Shown here: positions 32,129-42,015 of the stretch, in pieces | Layout of the letters: each line of letters opens with the position of its first letter | How positions within the stretch are numbered: position 1 is the stretch's first letter | Assembly: GCA_016584305.1 (NCBI GenBank) | Contig: JACEEZ010013848.1 | Coordinates: forward strand, 134,501 to 198,500 | Length of the DNA: 64,000 nt | Direction: 5' to 3' | Source of the DNA: Chionoecetes opilio | Taxonomy: Eukaryota; Arthropoda; Malacostraca; Decapoda; Majidae | Notes under the pieces: generated by a model | Seen by the model: the letters and a program-made list of their open reading frames with translations, nothing else | Told to the model about the DNA's origin: nothing | Database searches by the model: none | Made by a program: the position numbers and the translations under genes

Positions 32129-33164
32129 ACTACTACTACTACTACTACATATTCTACAACTACTACTACTAAAAGTAACAATAATGTTGATAATAATGAT
32201 AATACAATGAACAGTTACTAGAATCAATACAATGTGTATGGCTAGAAAGAGAAGCCAAAGCCTTGACCATACATACGTTCGAACGGCGGTCAGCTGAGAA
32301 AGACTCGTGAGACGCGAAAAATACTTTACTTCATCACCTCACTGTGCGGTATCCAGAGTACCTAGAAAGTTATTTATACTTGCATAACGTAGTAGAAAGA
32401 TGAAGCTAAATGATGATTATTTTTGCTTCCGTATAGCTTCAGTAGTTATTTTACAAATTGTCGCTGAAAAGAGACGATTTAGGGCAAATTAGCCCGGCTG
32501 GTGTGCACGGGGAAGTAAAAAGTTGCAAGCCACGTAAGGGTTAACTAAGCGGTCAACATCATCATCAACATCAAAAGCTTCAGACAGCTTGATCAGTTTC
32601 AGAGTCTTGCCAACAAACTTTCAAAATCCAACATTCGAGGAACAACCTTCTAAATACAAAACGACAATCTCCTCACCAAAATACTCGGTCAAGTGCACAA
32701 GCATTTGCTTTCTCGTAAGATGACCTGCATTTTGACCGTAACAATCATGCAGCTCAGCAACTGTGCTCGTAATTAACACATTGGCTTTTATATGATTGAT
32801 CACAGACTTCAACGAATCGGAAAATTATCCTTAAATTTTTTTTTTTTTTTTTTTTTTTAACAATTTTTTTAAAGATATTCGAAAACAATTTTCTAAATAT
32901 TCTCAGAACAAATTGTTAGAATAACAATGAATTATCATATGCTCATGTCACAAGGAAATTGGTCAAAAAATGGCTGAGAAGATGCAATTCAAAATTTCAT
33001 CAAAAACCGACAAAAATAGGCTCTATAATTTTTTCTAATTTTTCCTTTCATCTGATCAGCTTGAAATGTTCATGTGATAACAAAGGTACTAATGTACACA
33101 ACATATAAATTATTCATGACCGTAGATGCAATTTAAAATTCACGGCTGACTCTCCCCTTAAAGT

Positions 33165-33227
33165 AATCCTCCAGACCATTTTATCATTTCTGATTTAATG
33201 TAGTTAGAGTATAGCAATTATCAAGTA
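33165..33227 (+). repeat. Repeat family J/I, left fragment
   Basis: Matches 4995-5060 and 59360-59430. It is split from its continuation at 34643 by a DNA element. Confidence 0.75.
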
Positions 33228-33342
33228 CACTACCCTCCCGAGTTTCGCGCCTGCTTTCTTCCGGAGGCATAGCGCGAAACTCGCGGATCGCGAAACTAAG
33301 TATTGAAAGTATTGAAAACACTAAAAATGCTTATTTAGTCCG

Positions 33343-33344
<2 letters not shown>

Positions 33345-33391
<47 letters not shown>

Positions 33392-33487
33392 CGTGTGTGT
33401 GTGTGTGTGTGTGTGTGCCTCCAGCGCCATTAGGCAGTGACCTCCAGGGGTGGGATGGTAGGCCCTGGAGGTTAACTTGAGGGCTGT
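33345..33487 (-). mobile_element. tRNA-derived SINE, copy 4 (tail half)
   Basis: A T run and a GT microsatellite precede GCCTCCAGCGCCATTAGGCA and the GGGATGGTAGGCCCTGGAGG block. The tRNA-like head is missing. Confidence 0.8.
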
Positions 33488-34078
33488 GTACCTACCGTAT
33501 TTTACAGCTTATAAGACTCACTTTTTCCCCAAAAAAATATCCTGAAAATGCCCCAAACCCCTGTCCACCCAACAGTGAATGGGTACTGGGTGTTAGCCTA
33601 GGGTTTGTGACCCGCCTCCCGGGGTGGTGGCTTCGGCCAACACTACGTAGAGAAGAGGAGGGAGGAGAGGAGCTTGAGGTTGAGCTTGAGTTGGGAGTCA
33701 CCCAGCGGATGCTGTTTTGGTTTGAGCGAGTGAGCTTGACACATATCTTGTCAGCTGATGGTTGTGTGACAGTGTTATACGGCAATAACACTGTCACAAT
33801 GCCTTCCTCTCTTCTCTCCTGCCTCCTCCAGTACCTCCAGAAACCACAGTACCACACACGTCATGGTTAATCACTTATAAAGGAGTATTTTGTGGTCAAT
33901 AGTAAGGAACGGCGGGTGTGTAAGGTAAGGTGCTACTTATTTCGAGGTGTTACCTATCTTATGTGACACCGGCTGCTCCTGTAGAGAAAAACACAAACAA
34001 ATGGAAAAAAACAAAGCAAAACTACATACAAGCTATACTAAGCAGGAAGGAAGGAAGACGTGTCCGGTACGTCTCTTA

Positions 34079-34530
34079 TGGGAGGCGGTAGCAGAGTGGT
34101 TAGCGTCAAGATATATGTCAAGCTCGAGCACCAGCTTGACAGACGACCTACAAAGTGATACTAAGCAGAAAAGGTCACAAGAAGAAGAAGAAGAAGTCTT
34201 CGAGTGGCGTTCTCGGTGATCCGAGTTCGATCCTTGATGAGGGTTGTAAAATCCACTTAAAATCTTTCTCTGCACTGTTGAGTGGCCTAAGAACACCCAC
34301 AAGTCCCACATGCTGCCCATTAACTCTACCTTCGATTGTGAGTGCATCGGAGGACACAGGGGGCGGCATGAGCCTCTAATCACAGGCGTCACTATAGAAA
34401 TTCTGTCTGCGCCACCACAGGCAAGGGCCAACCATTACAGCCCTCAAGTTACCTCCAGGGCCTACCATCCCACTCCTGGAGGTCACTGCCTAACGGCGCT
34501 GTAGGCACACACACACCAAAAAAAAAAAAC
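34079..34530 (+). mobile_element. tRNA-derived SINE, copy 5, with insertion between A and B boxes
   Basis: The A box TAGCAGAGTGG is at 34089-34099. About 95 bp (including a GAA microsatellite) separate it from the rest of the head, which resumes at CGAGTGGCGTTCTCGG, and the B box GAGTTCGATCC is at 34222-34232. The body and A-rich tail follow to 34530. In copy 6 the same interval lacks the extra sequence. Confidence 0.85.
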
Positions 34531-34642
34531 GGGAAACTCGGGGATATAATGCGCGAAAGTCGGGATGGTAAGAATTTAGGACTCAGCGCGAAACTCGAGG
34601 ATTGCGAAACTCGCATAGCGTGAAACTCGGGAGGGTAGTGTA

Positions 34643-34873
34643 TATCAACAATATCAATGTTGTATATCAACAATGTCAGTGTATATCAACAATGTCACTT
34701 TTTGCATCCAGTCAGCTGTTTTTAAATAATCCGCAATCAAAATTTGTAAATTTCACAAACTTCCAAAATGCTCCTGACAACTAGCAGACACCATGAATCG
34801 ATGACGTCACTGAAAGGAATCTTCCCGCTCCCGCTGCAAGCCAGAAGCATGTGAACACGGACAATAAACATGG
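34643..34873 (+). repeat. Repeat family J/I, right fragment
   Basis: Continues the family with TATATCAACAATGTCAC, CATCCAGTCAGCTGTTTTTA and GCTCCTGACAACTAGCAGAC. It is truncated by the element that begins at 34876. Confidence 0.75.
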
Positions 34874-34875
34874 TA

Positions 34876-35184
34876 CAGGGAGGTCCCGAAGATACGAGCA
34901 GTTAGGTTCCACCTGGCACACTCGTAAAGCGAAATCTCGTATAACGAAACACATAACTAGTATAATGGTAAAATATAGGTTTGGTTCCAGGACCCCATCA
35001 ATAAAAAAATAAAAAAATAAAAAAATGTTTTTCAAGATCAAATAAACTATAGCAAACACAACAAACACACAGCGTCTATATTACCCACACTGTACTACCT
35101 ATTCTGTAGAAAAAGCATTCTGAAAGAGAAAATAGCACACAAAATAACATAACTGCACATTAATCAAACATAAAACATGCATAA
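34876..35184 (-). mobile_element. pogo-like element CAGGGAGGTCCCG, partial copy 3
   Basis: Starts at the TA-flanked end (CAGGGAGGTCCCGAAGATAC) and matches the inverse of 25236-25544 as far as about 35184. The rest is missing. Confidence 0.85.
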
Positions 35185-35343
35185 CACTCACAAGTGATAA
35201 TGTTGTGTGGGGAGACAGGAAGCTGGCACGTAGCCAGCTGAGAGTCCCTGTTTTCTCTCTCCGAGGCTCGAGAGAAAACAGGGGTGACTGCGTTTCCAGG
35301 GATGACTGGGTTAGAGTTCTTCCTCCTCCCCTTGATCACTTGA
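35185..35343. other. No gene seen; short GAGAGAAAACAGGG inverted repeat
   Basis: At 35238-35285 CCCTGTTTTCTCTC and its inverse flank an 18-base spacer, forming a hairpin of about 14 bp. Confidence 0.6.
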
Positions 35344-35689
35344 GCCCCCTTCACACATTCCATAATCGAACCACGAACGCGCCAACAATGCAGTACGCAG
35401 CGCCGTCATGGTCCTGGTTATGGGTCCATCGTGACCGATCGTGACGCTCGTGACGCGCTCGGCCGAGGCCACAAAAAGTTATTGCGTGCATTAAAAATCG
35501 GGAAGCTCCCCAATTTTCGTACCCAACGCAGCGGTATCGTAAGTCTATCGTGACGCTATCTTTATCTATGTAGCAGCTTCGTCACACTATCATGATCGTC
35601 GTATGTTTATCGTGACTATAAGAAACCGTTACGCGCTCCTTCATCCCTGCCTTTCCCCCCTTTTTTGCACCCCCTTCCGCCTTCCCCCG

Positions 35690-36260
35690 CCTTTCTCATT
35701 CACCTCCACCCACCCCCGACTCCTCACCCCCTACTCCACCACGTGGTGATACCACCCACCCTCGACTCCTCACCCCCTACTCCACCACGCTGTGATACCA
35801 CCCACCCCCAACTCCTCACCCCCTACTCCACCACGTGGTGATACCACCCACCCCCGACTCCACTCCCCCTACTCCCGCCACCACTTGATACCCCCCCCCC
35901 CCCCCCCGACTACCTTCCCCCTACTCCCACCACCCCGTGATGACACCCCCCGTGACTCCCTACCCACTACTCCCACCACCACATGGTGACACTCCCCCCT
36001 CGACTACCTTCCCCCTACTCCCACCACCACGTGATGACACTCCCCCCGTCACTCCCTACCCACTACTCCCACCACCACGTGGTAACACAACCCCCCCACC
36101 AAAACCACGCCTTCTCCCCCCCCCCCCCCCCGTTTCCCCACCAACTCCCCCTTCCTTATTACAACCCCCCTCCCCCGTTTCCCCCCATTCCCCATCACCA
36201 ACACAACCCAGTTTCTCCCACTTTCATCTCTATAGTCCCCTTTCCTTCTCCATCACCATG
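35690..36260. repeat. C-rich minisatellite
   Basis: Degenerate array of units such as CACCACGTGGTGATACCACC and CCCCCTACTCC, ending at a CTTTCCTTCTCCATCACCA block. Proline-rich open frames here are artefacts. Confidence 0.88.
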
Positions 36261-36379
36261 GCAACCCCCACCCACGTGTGGGGCTAGCTCTTGACGCTAT
36301 CGTGGTACGTTCAGGGCACCGTCATGGTACTGTCGTGGTGGTTATCGTAGCTCTATCGTGACGACAAAATGACCGTTTA

Positions 36380-37512
36380 TTTTCCATTCTGTAGACAGAC
36401 ATTGTTCTTCTCCTAAATCTATCAATAGTGGTGTTCCCCAGGGTTCTGTCCTATCACCCACTCTCTTTCTATTATTCATTAATGATCTTCTAAGTCTAAC
36501 TCAAAGCCCTATCCACTCCTACGCTGATGATTCTACCCTGCATTTTTCAGCGTCGTTTATTAGACGTCCAACTCAACAGGAACTAAGTGATTCATGGAGA
36601 GATGCCACTGAACGCCTAACTTCTGATCTTTCTATTGTTTCTGATTGGGGCAAAGCAAACCTTGTTTTGTTCAATGCCTCAAAAACCCAATTTATTCACC
36701 TATCTACTCGACAAAACCTACCAGATAACTATCCCCTCTTCTTCAATGACACTCAACTGTCTCTTTCTTCTACAATGATTATTCTAGGACTATCCTTTAC
36801 TAAAAATCTGAACTGGAAATCTCACATCTCATCTATTGCTAAAACAGCTTCTAAGAAGTTAGGTGTGCTGTGGCATCTGCGTCCTTTTTTTTCTCCCTCC
36901 CAATTGCTTGCTCTCTACAGGGGCCTTATCCGCCCATGTATGGAGTATGTCTCACATGTTTGTGGAGGATCCACTCATACAGCTCTCCTAAACAGGGTTG
37001 AGTCAAAAGCTTTTCGTCTCATCAACTCCTCTCCTCTGACTGACTGTCTTCAATCTTTAAATCACCGCCGCAATGTTGCTTCTCTTGCTCTCTTCTACCG
37101 TTATTTTCATGCTCACTGCTCTTCTGAACTTGCTAACTGCATGCCTCCCCCACTCCCGCGGCCTCGCTGCACAAGACTTTCTACTCGTTCCCATCCCTAT
37201 TCTGTCCATCTTCCTAATGCAAGAGTTAATCAGTATCTTTACTCTTTCATCCCTTTCACTGGTAAACTCTGGAACTCTCTTCCTGTTTCTATTTTTCCAC
37301 TTTCCTATGACTAAATAAATAATATATAATAATATAATAAATTTTCAAAAGAAGAGTAACAAGACACCTCCCGAACTAAATTGGCCTACCCCTTTGTTTT
37401 TATTTTATTCTCTTACTGTCTTCTTTATAGGGACTGGCAACTAAGCGGGCTTTGTGTTACCCATTTTTGTTGTGCCCTTGGCCACATCCCTGTGATGTAA
37501 AAAAAAAAAAAT
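36380..37512 (+). pseudogene. LINE B, 5'-truncated sense copy
   Basis: Begins inside the RT domain: SGVPQGSVLSPTLFLLFIND (motif B) near 36428, then HSYADDSTLHF (motif C) near 36510. A frame of 215 codons from 36667 follows: FNASKTQFIHLSTRQNLPDN, ILGLSFTKNLNWKSHISSIA, LLALYRGLIRPCMEYVSHVC and STRSHPYSVHLPNARVNQYL. The 3' UTR ends in poly-A at 37499-37511. This is a jockey-like LINE. The RT N-terminal half and endonuclease are missing. It is the reference for the antisense copies at 6758-11200 and 58307-58860. Confidence 0.88.
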
Positions 37513-37710
37513 TCGTGACATAGTCTTACAGCTGTCATGACTCCATCGTGACCATCTTACGACCGTCATGACACATACGTACAGGCAGTGTGACATTGTT
37601 GTGAGGCTATCGTGGTCTGCGTTTTTCGTGGTTAAATTTCACGATAGTGTCAATAATCAAATTGGTGGTGCTATCGTGGTTCGATTATGGAATGTGTGAA
37701 GGGAGCTTAA

Positions 37711-37979
37711 GGACAAGGGAGGGATGCAAAGACTTCTTCCACTGCCCACAAACTCGTCTCTGCGCATCTGAATCATTGTACATCGTCCAGGATGTGAATT
37801 TTTGTAGGCCACATTGTCGTACCAAGCCACCAGAATTATCATATTTTCAGATTGATTATCGTACAACCTTAGGTAAATTCATATAGTCAGTAAATAACTT
37901 TATAATTTTAGTAAATAACTTGAAATTTACTTTAGTAAATAACTTGTAATTTACTTAAAAGGTTGGTGTGTCGGACGAG
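37711..37979. other. No gene seen
   Basis: Short intron stretch with a tandem TTTAGTAAATAACTT motif at 37880-37955. Confidence 0.5.
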
Positions 37980-38470
37980 GGCAATGGGGAACCATCGCAA
38001 TCGGATGAAGGTGGGGAAACGGGGATGGGTGTTGGTGATGGAGAAGGTTGGGTGTTAGTGGTGTGGATGTGGGTGGGGGAACGGGGATGGGGAAGGGTGT
38101 GGATGGGTGTTGGTAATGGGGAAGGGGATGGGTGTTGGTGGGGGTGATGTGGGTGGGGAAACGGGGATGAGTGTTGGTGGTGGGGAAACGAGGATCGGTG
38201 TTGATGTGGGTGGGGAAGCAGGGATGGATGTTGGTGTGGGTGGGGAAACGGGGATGGATGTTGGTGTTGGGGAAACGGGTATGGATGTGGGTGGGGAAAA
38301 GGAGATGAGTGTTGATAGTGGGGATGTGGGTGGGGAAACAGTGATCGGTGTTGATGTGGGTGGGTAAGCGGGGATGGGTGTTGGTGGTGGGGAAACAGGA
38401 TGGGTGTTGTGGTGAGAATGTAGGTGGGGAAACGGGCATGGGTGTTGGGGTATGTGGGTGGGTGTTGGTG
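37980..38470. repeat. G-rich minisatellite
   Basis: About 490 bp of degenerate units such as GGGTGTTGGTGGTGGGGAAAC and GATGTGGGTGGGGAAACGGG. The motif is shared with 11720-11910. His/Pro-rich minus-strand frames are artefacts. Confidence 0.92.
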
Positions 38471-38730
38471 ATTGAGTAGGATGAATAATGGCAGATTCTT
38501 GAAGGACTCCATCATCCCTCTTTCTCTCTCGGTGAAACCCCTACTGTGATGTTGTCAGTAATATTCGCAAGGCGGTTGGAATGGGGCAGATATTTTTCCC
38601 GCACTTTTTACAAAAGTCGTGTTTTTACAGAAATAAGGCGTGGAAATTAATGATTTTTTGTGGATTAGCTGTTTTGAATGAACATTCAACATACCTATGC
38701 AATGAAGAAATGGTCTGGACAGTTACTTTT
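38471..38730 (+). repeat. Repeat family J/I, 3' part
   Basis: After GAATAATGGCAGATTCTTGA the sequence matches 11933-12420 without its CT expansion, including GGAATGGGGCAGAT and TTTACAAAAGTCGTGTTTTT. Confidence 0.72.
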
Positions 38731-39025
38731 AAGTCTTGGATGGAGGCAGCATCAATGTTGTCATTGTTGTAAGAATTTCTTTGATTATTTTATTGAAAAC
38801 CTTAACCTTGTAAACATATTGACTTCAGCCACATTACTGTAGTTCTCTGGATAGATATATTCGGTTTGCTAAGAAAAAGATATATATAGATACAAGGATT
38901 ATAAATATTTGCTTATGTGATGACACCATAATCATTAGAGATAAAAGCATAAAAGAAATAAGGAAATGTAAAGTAAGTCTAAGGACTGGTTTGCTAATTA
39001 TGTTACCTCTCCTAAGTTCTATATA

Positions 39026-39283
39026 CAGTGGAACTCCCTTTATCCGGCATCATTGAGACCAAGGGTGAGTGGATACGGGAAAGTGTACTTCAAAAATATT
39101 CAAGGTGTACCTTTCAAAAGTGTCCACCAAAGTGAAAATGGTGTTTTTTCTGGACATCTACCATTTTAAATTGTATATAGTACTACATATAGTTTTGTTA
39201 CATTTGTTCACTATTTCATTATCGTTTGTATCTTTTTTAATATGCCAGATACAGGGAGGTGCCGGATAAAGGGAGTTCTACTG
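39026..39283. mobile_element. TA-flanked MITE, CAGTGGAACTCCCTTTATCC ends
   Basis: Near-perfect terminal inverted repeats of about 24 bp (CAGTGGAACTCCCTTTATCC then GGCA). TA is duplicated at 39024-39025 and 39284-39285. Length is 258 bp. It ends 74 bp before NAT10 exon 39358-39584. Confidence 0.92.
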
Positions 39284-39357
39284 TACTACCCTTTTTTTTT
39301 TTTTTTTTTTTCCAAATGCATATAACCAATGATACATGAACCATTGACTTCTTACAG

Positions 39358-39584
39358 CCAGGTAGCCAACAAAGTGACAGGTGAACATAGCTGTGTCATG
39401 GTACATGTGTTGTCAAGCCCAGAGGAAATAAATGGCTCCGAGACCACCTTACTTTGGATGGAAGATGCCTCAATGCAGTTTTTGCGACGGTTCTTTTCTC
39501 TGCTTGGAGGACCGCTGAGTGGGCTGCACCCCATGCTAGCCTTGAGAGTGATTCAGGCCCATGCAAAGACAGTGCCATGGAAAG
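39358..39584 (+). CDS. NAT10: NAT10 exon: GNAT/tRNA-binding domain junction
   Basis: 227 bases. The first C completes an AGC codon begun at 22980. It encodes QVANKVTGEHSCVMVHVLSS, a short variable loop, ASMQFLRRFFSLLGGPLSGL and HPMLALRVIQAHAKTVPWK. The TGEHSC motif and the RRF-x3-L...ALRVIQ block are conserved in NAT10/Kre33 at the start of the C-terminal tRNA-binding domain. The acceptor TTCTTACAG ends at 39357 and the donor GTTGGT starts at 39585, a weak donor sequence. The last G opens a codon closed by CA at 54482. A MITE and a T run lie just upstream and probably supply or border the polypyrimidine tract. No frameshift was found. Confidence 0.94.
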
Positions 39585-40207
39585 GTTGGTCTGCAATATT
39601 TTTGCTATCTTCTTGCTTATATTAATTTTTCTATTCCTTCCTTCCTTCTCTTCTCTTAGGCATATGTTATATCCACATAAAATGTATGGCACCGTACCGT
39701 ACAAATCAATGGTTACACTCACTGGCGGATTCTGGAAGGGGGCCACCAGCGCCATGGCCCCTTATCACTTATGTATTAACTTTCATAACTATACAGTGGT
39801 CCCTCATGTTTGGCAATTTAATTAGTCTAGCCAAACCAGTGCCAAAAGTTAATTTCGCCAAACGCGAATAGTACGTACTTTAAATGGGAAAACTATCCAT
39901 TAGTCTTTGACGAGGCCCGAGTTAACCCTTTTGACCTTTATTTTTGTACTTTAACTGCTTAACCCGTAAGTGGTCACATTAAATAACACCAATAGTACTC
40001 CTGGTCACAAAAAATATACTTTTATTTTTGCCTTCAAATAACCCAAAATGACCCCAGAAAAAAACTGTTTAAAGGTCCCGCGGGGGTTTAAACCTGCCTC
40101 GCTAAGCGGTGGTGCCAGATGTACTCACCCCAACGGTGTTGCAGTACTTGCGGTCGGTATGGTAGCCACATTTATACACTTATCACATATTTTTCTATTC
40201 TTTATTA

Positions 40208-40443
40208 TATGTGGTGCTTATTTCAGAAAGTCGATAAGCGCCATCAATAAAAAACTAAGAAAATGGCTACAAAATGTTTCAATGTTTAAAATGTCATATC
40301 TTTTGAACCAAGCATACAAAATGATGAATTCTACATTTTGTATGCTTGGTTCAAAAGATATGACATTTTGAACATTGAAGCATTTTGAAGCCATTTTCTT
40401 AGTTTTTTATGGATGGCGCTTATCGACTTTCTGAAATAAGCGC
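40208..40443. repeat. Fold-back: nearly perfect palindrome with about 115-bp arms
   Basis: The left arm (GCTTATTTCAGAAAGTCGAT onward) is mirrored by the right arm ending ATCGACTTTCTGAAATAAGC. The centre is around GATGAATTCTACA (40322-40334). Arms include CATATCTTTTGAACCAAGCA and its inverse. Only a few mismatches were seen (for example CAATAAAAAA against TTTTTTATGGA). Confidence 0.92.
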
Positions 40444-41254
40444 CTCATATATTACAATGCAAAATTATAATATATCACACTAAATTAGGATTATCAAAAG
40501 CACACATGGTTTGTTTATATTACAACTTGACAACATCGCTCCCACCACGACTCGTGGATGTAGGAGCGATATTTCATCATTTACCACATTTTTTGTACAA
40601 TGATCACATATCTAGGATATTTATATCTATGAAGCATGCTTATTTATAAACAAAATCACTTGTTTGCGTGGATCAAGCACTCCATTCACAAAATAATAAC
40701 ACTAATATTACAGAATTATTGATGTGACATTTTTTTCCTTACGCTAAAGGTATTTCTAAGCGCCTTATCTTCCATACTATGTACACAAACATTACCCTGG
40801 CCTCTCAGTACTTTGCCAGGGTAAGAGCTTTGCCAGGGTGTTCTCCCCCTGGCTCGAGGAGGCGCGGTAGTGCGGTGTGTGGTCAACATGGAAGGACGAG
40901 ACGGTCGTGTGTGTCTTGTGGGTGTGGGAGGTGGCAGGCATTGGTGATGGAGAGTCAAGGCAGTGTTGCCACCCTTTTAGCTGGGAATTATCGTACTGGC
41001 TCCTCAAAATTATGTTTTTTTTCTGTAGAATTATTGTACAGCCTCCTAAAAAATTTAGTCTTTTTTATCGTACATTATTATTAAATGTATTTCTTTGTGC
41101 TTGCTAATTAAATGTATTTATTGAAAACTTAATGTTATTTGTTTATCTATTTTGATTTGCATGATTCAAATTAGGGCATACATTGAAAACATATCCTCTT
41201 TACAAAAACAAAAGCGAAAAATAACTTTCAATGGAAGACATAAATGCCATTCTA

Positions 41255-41915
41255 CAGTGTCCGCAAAAAGTATTGGCCGGGCAACGCTAAAAAAAAGTTA
41301 TTTGGGTGGGTCGGCGTTGCGTAGTGATTCCCTCCACAGCTCGCGTTTGATCGTACGTCTGGCACCGTCACAGGCTGCGAGAAGTGTATGGGGGATGACA
41401 TGGTGGCATGAATGTCACCAGTGCTCTCTGAGCTTCCACAGGAGGAGGAATGTTACACCCTGCTCTCGTGGTGAATCCTCTATTTTCGCCCACAAATTTC
41501 TAGCTGCATAATTTTTCAACCCAAGACACTAGGGTGGCTCCTACCAACTTATCCATAGAAGAAAAAGCACGAATTTTAGCCTGGAAAGCTGATTTTGTCT
41601 CCAGTCAAGAAATTGCAATGAGGACAGGGCCAGGAGAGAGGATTATCAGGCGTCTCGTGGTGCTCCGGAAGACCTCCCACCTAACACTGTTCCATAACGT
41701 AAAATGTGTTTTGGAATGCCAAAGAAGACTTGCAAGACCACAGAAGACTCCTGAAGCGAGAAGTCATGATGGACCTGCAGGTCACTGCCAATGAACTCAA
41801 AATAAAACATCCATTATTGCTGGGAGAGGTTGCTGAATGGACGATACAATACAGATTGCAGAAGGACCTCAACTTAGAGGGATAGGGGGGTGGCCAATTC
41901 TTTTTGCAGACACTG
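41255..41915 (+). mobile_element. Tc1-like element, internally deleted
   Basis: Inverted ends CAGTGTCCGCAAAAAGTATT and (right, inverted) CAGTGTCTGCAAAAAGAATT, with TA at 41253-41254 and 41916-41917. Only the transposase N-terminus is left (see 41534). Confidence 0.9.
41534..41794 (+). pseudogene. Tc1-like transposase, N-terminal fragment
   Basis: Starts MAPTNLSIEEKARILAWKAD, the first helix-turn-helix of Tc1-type transposases, followed by SQEIAMRTGPGERIIRRLV. After a frameshift near 41680, KRELKKNPSL-like and IRTIQHRLQKDL-like remnants can be followed to about 41880. The DDE catalytic domain is entirely missing, so the copy was an internally deleted, non-autonomous derivative. Confidence 0.8.
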
Positions 41916-42015
41916 TAGATACCGGTAATCAATATGAACACAAGAAAATAAACAGATCATTCAAATAGACATATGGACTTTTGCTTCCAAAGCATACTAA
42001 AACAAAATTAAACAA

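Larger units (their letters stand above)
30810..32540. mobile_element. piggyBac-like TTAA element, CCCTTACRTGGC ends
   Basis: TTAA is duplicated at 30806-30809 and 32541-32544. The ends read CCCTTACATGGC and, inverted, CCCTTACGTGGC. Removing the element with one TTAA restores the CXC-relic reading (VDRLV-KRAKAEV), which proves the boundaries. TTAA duplication plus CCC ends fit piggyBac. No transposase was identified in its 1731 bp. It carries an A/T microsatellite and a SINE. Confidence 0.92.
25867..32835 (-). pseudogene. Intronless relic of a large CXC-domain protein, split twice by transposons
   Basis: Minus-strand coding pieces join in order once two elements (30810-32540 and 26846-28270) are removed. 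N to C: AELHDCYGQNAGHLTRKQML and YFGEEIVVLYLEGCSSNVGF (32812-32620), an in-frame TGA, KLIKLSEAFDVDDDVDRLV, RAKAEVRNIPLHRDYDRSLF and SLTLSQCIQQHVSKNTNQTS (30780-30590), then several frame changes at 30480-29000, EFAASLPDCFHRPIKKKVKT (28850), KVETYVIFYRYDGISAKDHE (28440), THDEADISLISYILHAVSGG and VRILSDNTDVFVLLVYWCWK (26780-26660), LGVHALSGCDTVLYTNGKGK (26540) and ISCNCQAEGKACSGRCSCA (26100), a CXC/tesmin-like cysteine motif. An acidic tail ends at 25867. The Asp/Glu-rich THDEAD...SDNTDVF pattern resembles PIN-like nuclease folds; that is inference. Similar proteins occur in many invertebrates as uncharacterised multicopy genes. Frameshifts and stops show it is dead here. Confidence 0.8.
33228..34640. 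mobile_element. TA-flanked element with GAGTTTCGCG ends, copy 1
   Basis: Ends read CACTACCCTCCCGAGTTTCG on the left and the inverse on the right (GTGAAACTCGGGAGGGTAGTG region). Subterminal GCGAAACTCGCGGATCGCGA motifs lie on both sides. TA flanks it at 33226-33227 and 34641-34642, and it interrupts repeat family J/I. It contains a truncated antisense SINE, a fragment of the CCGTATTTTACGG element, and a sense SINE. No transposase. Confidence 0.9.
35344..37706. mobile_element. TTAA-type element, GCYCCCTTCACACATTCC ends
   Basis: Terminal repeats of at least 30 bp: GCCCCCTTCACACATTCC then ATAATCGAACCACGA on the left, and the inverse on the right. The flanks are TTGA (35340-35343) and TTAA (37707-37710), consistent with a TTAA duplication with one mutation. 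Inside are a C-rich minisatellite, many ATCGTGAC motifs and an inserted LINE B. No transposase. A lone end is at 5819. Confidence 0.8.

Noticed and set aside
35792..36294. Proline-rich open frames of 65-116 codons
   Set aside because: They are translations of a C-rich minisatellite in several frames at once.
37951..38515. His/Pro-rich frames of 162 and 186 codons on the minus strand
   Set aside because: They overlap each other and follow the G-rich minisatellite unit; no independent support.
41228..41262. CAGTGTCCGCAAAAAG end taken as a hAT end
   Set aside because: TA flanks and a Tc1-type helix-turn-helix frame show it is a Tc1-like element.
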